Positions 61,001 to 64,000 of a stretch of 64,000 bases of DNA are shown here, piece by piece. The translations under genes were made by a program, and so were the position numbers. The stretch's first letter is position 1. Every line of letters begins with the position of its first letter. The notes beneath the pieces were generated by a model. It was not told where the DNA came from and made no database searches. It saw only the letters and a program-made list of their open reading frames with translations. The stretch covers positions 180,598,045 to 180,662,044 of the forward strand of contig NC_135785.1 of assembly GCF_051106095.1 (NCBI RefSeq), in the 5' to 3' direction. This DNA comes from Pogona vitticeps. Lineage: Eukaryota > Chordata > Lepidosauria > Squamata > Agamidae.

Positions 61001-61500
61001 TCTGTGGTGAATTTATCACCCAGGGACATATATTATAAATTCACTACAGATTTCACTTCTTTCTCAATCAGTACTTTTGTGGTCTATGGAGTATAACTGC
61101 AATAGATAAACATTTACACAAGCTTGCAGCTGAGGGAAATGGGAAGTGTAACAGAATTGCAGAAGATCCAGCAGAGACCTCATGATGCCACAAAATTTTT
61201 GTTGTTTTTGATGTAAATCTTTGGGTCATTTGAATCTCTAGCTGCAGTTTATGTCTGTCAACTTCTCAGGTATCAAAGTCCAAATCCAGATTTACCACAT
61301 TACTGAGAAATAGTTCTTGGTAAATGTTTGATCATATCATTAATTCTTTCTATTTTAAATGGTGTGAACCAATTCCAAGCATCATAAGAAGTAGATTAGG
61401 AAATGGTACTGTAACTAGGAAGGTGTTACTGACATAACGAAGAAGGTGTCTTCCAAATTTATTCCTCTCTGGATCACTTTTCCTCATCCTGGTAATATCT
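58061..61500. other. No gene or clear repeat seen
   Basis: AT-rich sequence with small open frames only. A short CA repeat (59375-59392), a CTTTT tract (59590-59625) and a SINE-tail-like piece (about 59728-59785, GTGCCATTGAGCCCCCTC) are the only visible structure. Confidence 0.5.
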
Positions 61501-61514
61501 AGAGGTTTTAGATC

Positions 61515-61790
61515 AGCCATTCTCAGCAGGGACCATGTGGCCTCCTGGCACATTTGAAGGGGGCCACAGACTGAAAAATGTGAGAAGCTTCTGAAAGATA
61601 TCTGTTTGTATTGTTTGGCAGGGTGCCTTGGAATATGAGCTCCTAAAAGAGCTGTGGCCAAAAAAGGTAAAGAATGGGTGTTTTAGACTACAGTATCCAT
61701 CAGCCCCAGCCAACATGCCCAATCTTCAGGAAGATGAAAGGTGCCATCCAAAATATCTGAAGGTTACCTAGCTGGGAAGGCTATTCTTGG
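61515..61790. mobile_element. Decayed hAT-type MITE pieces
   Basis: CAGCCATTCTCAGCAGGGACC at 61516 and the stretch ACTACAGTATCCATCAGCCC ... AAGGTTACCTAGCTGGGAAGG (61688-61780) resemble hAT-type reptile MITEs. The ends are too decayed for a duplication to be seen. Confidence 0.4.
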
Positions 61791-63655
61791 TTATTATGAT
61801 AGCACAGGAAATAACATGTTCATTAAAACCTTAATTCTGTACCTGAGAAATTTACATCCACATTCCTGTACATAGCTATCTTTGACAGCCTATTAATTTT
61901 GATTTAAAAAAATCAACATGTTATGCAACTTGATTGGTGCCCAAATTCTGTGTCTCTCCACAGTGCTGTGCCTGTGTAATACATTTCATTTTTGTTTTCA
62001 TGGTGTTCTTAGTTTTCTTTATATCTGAATAATAAATAATGATATGATTGACAACAACAGGTTGTGAGTAAATAAGACAGGCTTGAAAGGCAATGTGGTA
62101 TAATTTCCACGTACAGTCTTATTGGGAAAAATCAAAACTTTCAGGCTGGTACTATAAAGAAAAAGCCATACTTTCAGTGGCATAGATCCTGAGTTCCTAC
62201 TGCAGGGGGCACTGTACTACAATGAAAGAAAGCTGAGAAAAACAAGCAACACATCCTCCCCGAACTGCGCAATATATGTTTATAGCACAAAAGCCTTGGG
62301 GTTTGACTTTAAATTCTTTTATTTTTCATGACTTTATACTGCTAGATGTAGTGAAAAGCCCCTCATAATCTATTTTCCATTTTGCTGTGTAAGATACTAA
62401 AAGAAAGACATGATTCAAGTGTATTGACAGAGTGATTGAGGTATTTCTGAGGGATTGATAACCACCTCGGGTGGGCATGAGGGAAGATGGAGATGAAAGA
62501 AGGACCGTGGCTTTTTTATATGGTGTGAGTGGCAACGGTCTGAAGTACTGAATAAGAGCGTGTCAGATTGTCCATTTCGACTGTCGGCGTCACAAATTCA
62601 TTCATTCTCAATGTGAGCTTCTGCTAAACAGTGTAAACTATCTTTTAACAGGAAGATTATACTTCTGGCTGTTGTATCTGAGAGGAATAACCAATAGGTT
62701 ATCTTCCATCCATTCCCCTATTTAAAACTGATATGCAAAGTATTCAACATGTTAATCATGTTACGTGAAAGTGTAATCATTCCCTCTTAACCTTAAAGCT
62801 GTTGTGTTTCAATTTCAGCACATACATATTTAGAAGGGAAATTATTTGGCACTATTAAGGTTGTCTCATACAATTCATAAATTTATTTATTCCTATACAT
62901 TCCTCCACCCAGTTAATCTTTTCTTATCTGAGAGCTCCAGGTGTATAGAAAAAAGCAAAAGTATTAGGTGGCAACCCAGAGATTCTAATGAAAATCTCCA
63001 GTGAATAACCTCTCAGAAGCCCACAACCCCACTTCAAGTACACAAAGTGTGATTCACAGAGCAAAGTGAAACTGAGCAAAGGAAATAATTAAACCAGAGT
63101 ACATAGTCATGAGCAAACACTTCCACAGGACAGAAATGCATTTAAACTGTGTTAAAACAAAAAATATTGGGTCAATATGAACTCTCAGATAACTTCTCTT
63201 GCTAGCAGTATCTTGCTGATATTATTTCTGTGCTCCAACCTTTATGAAGGAGAAAACTAAGGTTTTTTTATCTGGACGTGATGAAACAAACTGATCTCAT
63301 CATTCCTCAGAGGTACCTTTCTCTGAAGAAAACAAGCTGCATCCAGGAATGAAAAAACAAATAAAGAGTTTATTTCGTTCTAGGGATTTTGTCTTTCTTT
63401 TTGTGCGATAAAGTCCATGTGCTAACTTAGGTTCCAAATGTTTATGAAGTGGTTATAAAATGTGCACTGTCTCTCATTTTGGTATAGAGATGAAGGTTTT
63501 CTATTAAATATGGTACTTGTATGACATAATCGTAAGATATCAATCAATACCTTGTGGAAAATTCAGCATCTGTATAATACTTGTAGTATGTGGAAAATCT
63601 CATTTATTTGACACAATATGCTGCCGAGGTAATTTTCTAGTCACACATTTGTAGA
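61791..63655. other. No gene or clear repeat seen
   Basis: Unique-looking AT-rich DNA with no long frame and no transposon ends. Confidence 0.5.
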
Positions 63656-63659
63656 ACAG

Positions 63660-63800
63660 AGGTTGGGAGCCTGTGCCACTTCAGATGTTTCTAGACCACA
63701 AGTCTATTAACCATGACATTTGATCCTGATGATTGGGTCTCACAGGAGTTCCTCCAACATCTGGAGGGCCACATGTTCGGCACTCCTGTTCTAAAAAGTG
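63660..63800. mobile_element. Decayed hAT-type hairpin MITE
   Basis: Left arm AGGTTGGGAGCCTGTGCCAC then TTCAGATGTTTCTAGACC; right arm CAACATCTGGAGGGCCACATG then TTCGGCACTCCTG. Same design as 8477-8612 but diverged. Confidence 0.55.
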
Positions 63801-64000
63801 TGATATAATGGAGGTGCTGCCATAACATTACTTCAAATAATCTGCATTTGAATCTCTTCTCAATTACGGAGCACATTAGCTGACTATTCGCCTTACCTAC
63901 CTCATAGCTTTGTTGCAAGGCCTTGCACAGCCTTGAATTCCATAGAGAAAATATACAATATAACATGATAAATGCACTCTCAGCTATTCCCTAGAGCAGT

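Overview
This is vertebrate nuclear DNA, almost certainly from a squamate reptile (lizard or snake). The evidence is the repeat mix: a BovB LINE, tRNA-derived SINEs with BovB-like tails (Sauria-type), L2- and CR1-type LINEs, Penelope-like elements (PLEs), a DIRS retrotransposon, and many TA-flanked (Tc1/mariner, Tigger-like) and hAT-type miniature DNA transposons. I cannot name the species.

Only one gene can be read with confidence: PNPLA4, a patatin-like phospholipase/retinyl ester hydrolase, on the minus strand. All six coding exons of the canonical protein lie between 25412 and 12292. They have correct GT-AG sites and compatible phases, and give an intact protein of 253 residues. Upstream are three candidate 5' exons: 25942-26305, 35520-35646 and 43504-43659. 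Each ends in a donor whose phase keeps an open frame into the canonical start exon. The most distal one encodes an Arg-rich segment without acidic residues, like a mitochondrial presequence. A CpG-rich stretch at about 47560-48060 is the best promoter candidate. These 5' parts are predictions.

Layout: 1-1035 BovB LINE; 1-12 kb otherwise downstream flank with scattered MITEs, SINEs and L2 pieces; 12.3-25.4 kb PNPLA4 coding exons with MITEs and SINEs in the introns; 26-37 kb hAT elements, SINEs, L2 and CR1 fragments; 37.66-43.36 kb a decayed DIRS element with an L2 inserted in its gag-like part; 44.6-47.2 kb CR1 and SINE pieces; 51.3-52.4 kb a SINE and an LTR-retrotransposon fragment; 53.4-58.1 kb a Penelope-like element split by at least three later insertions, one of them a 1.9-kb fold-back element made of tandem palindromes; 58.1-64 kb mostly featureless. 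Four sites of 'element within element' are clear enough to give relative ages.

The strongest leads are the in-frame 5' exons of PNPLA4, the palindrome-array transposon at 54737-56674, the dispersal of GGCCATTTT (YY1-like) motifs by one MITE family, and hammerhead-like cores in the Penelope tails.
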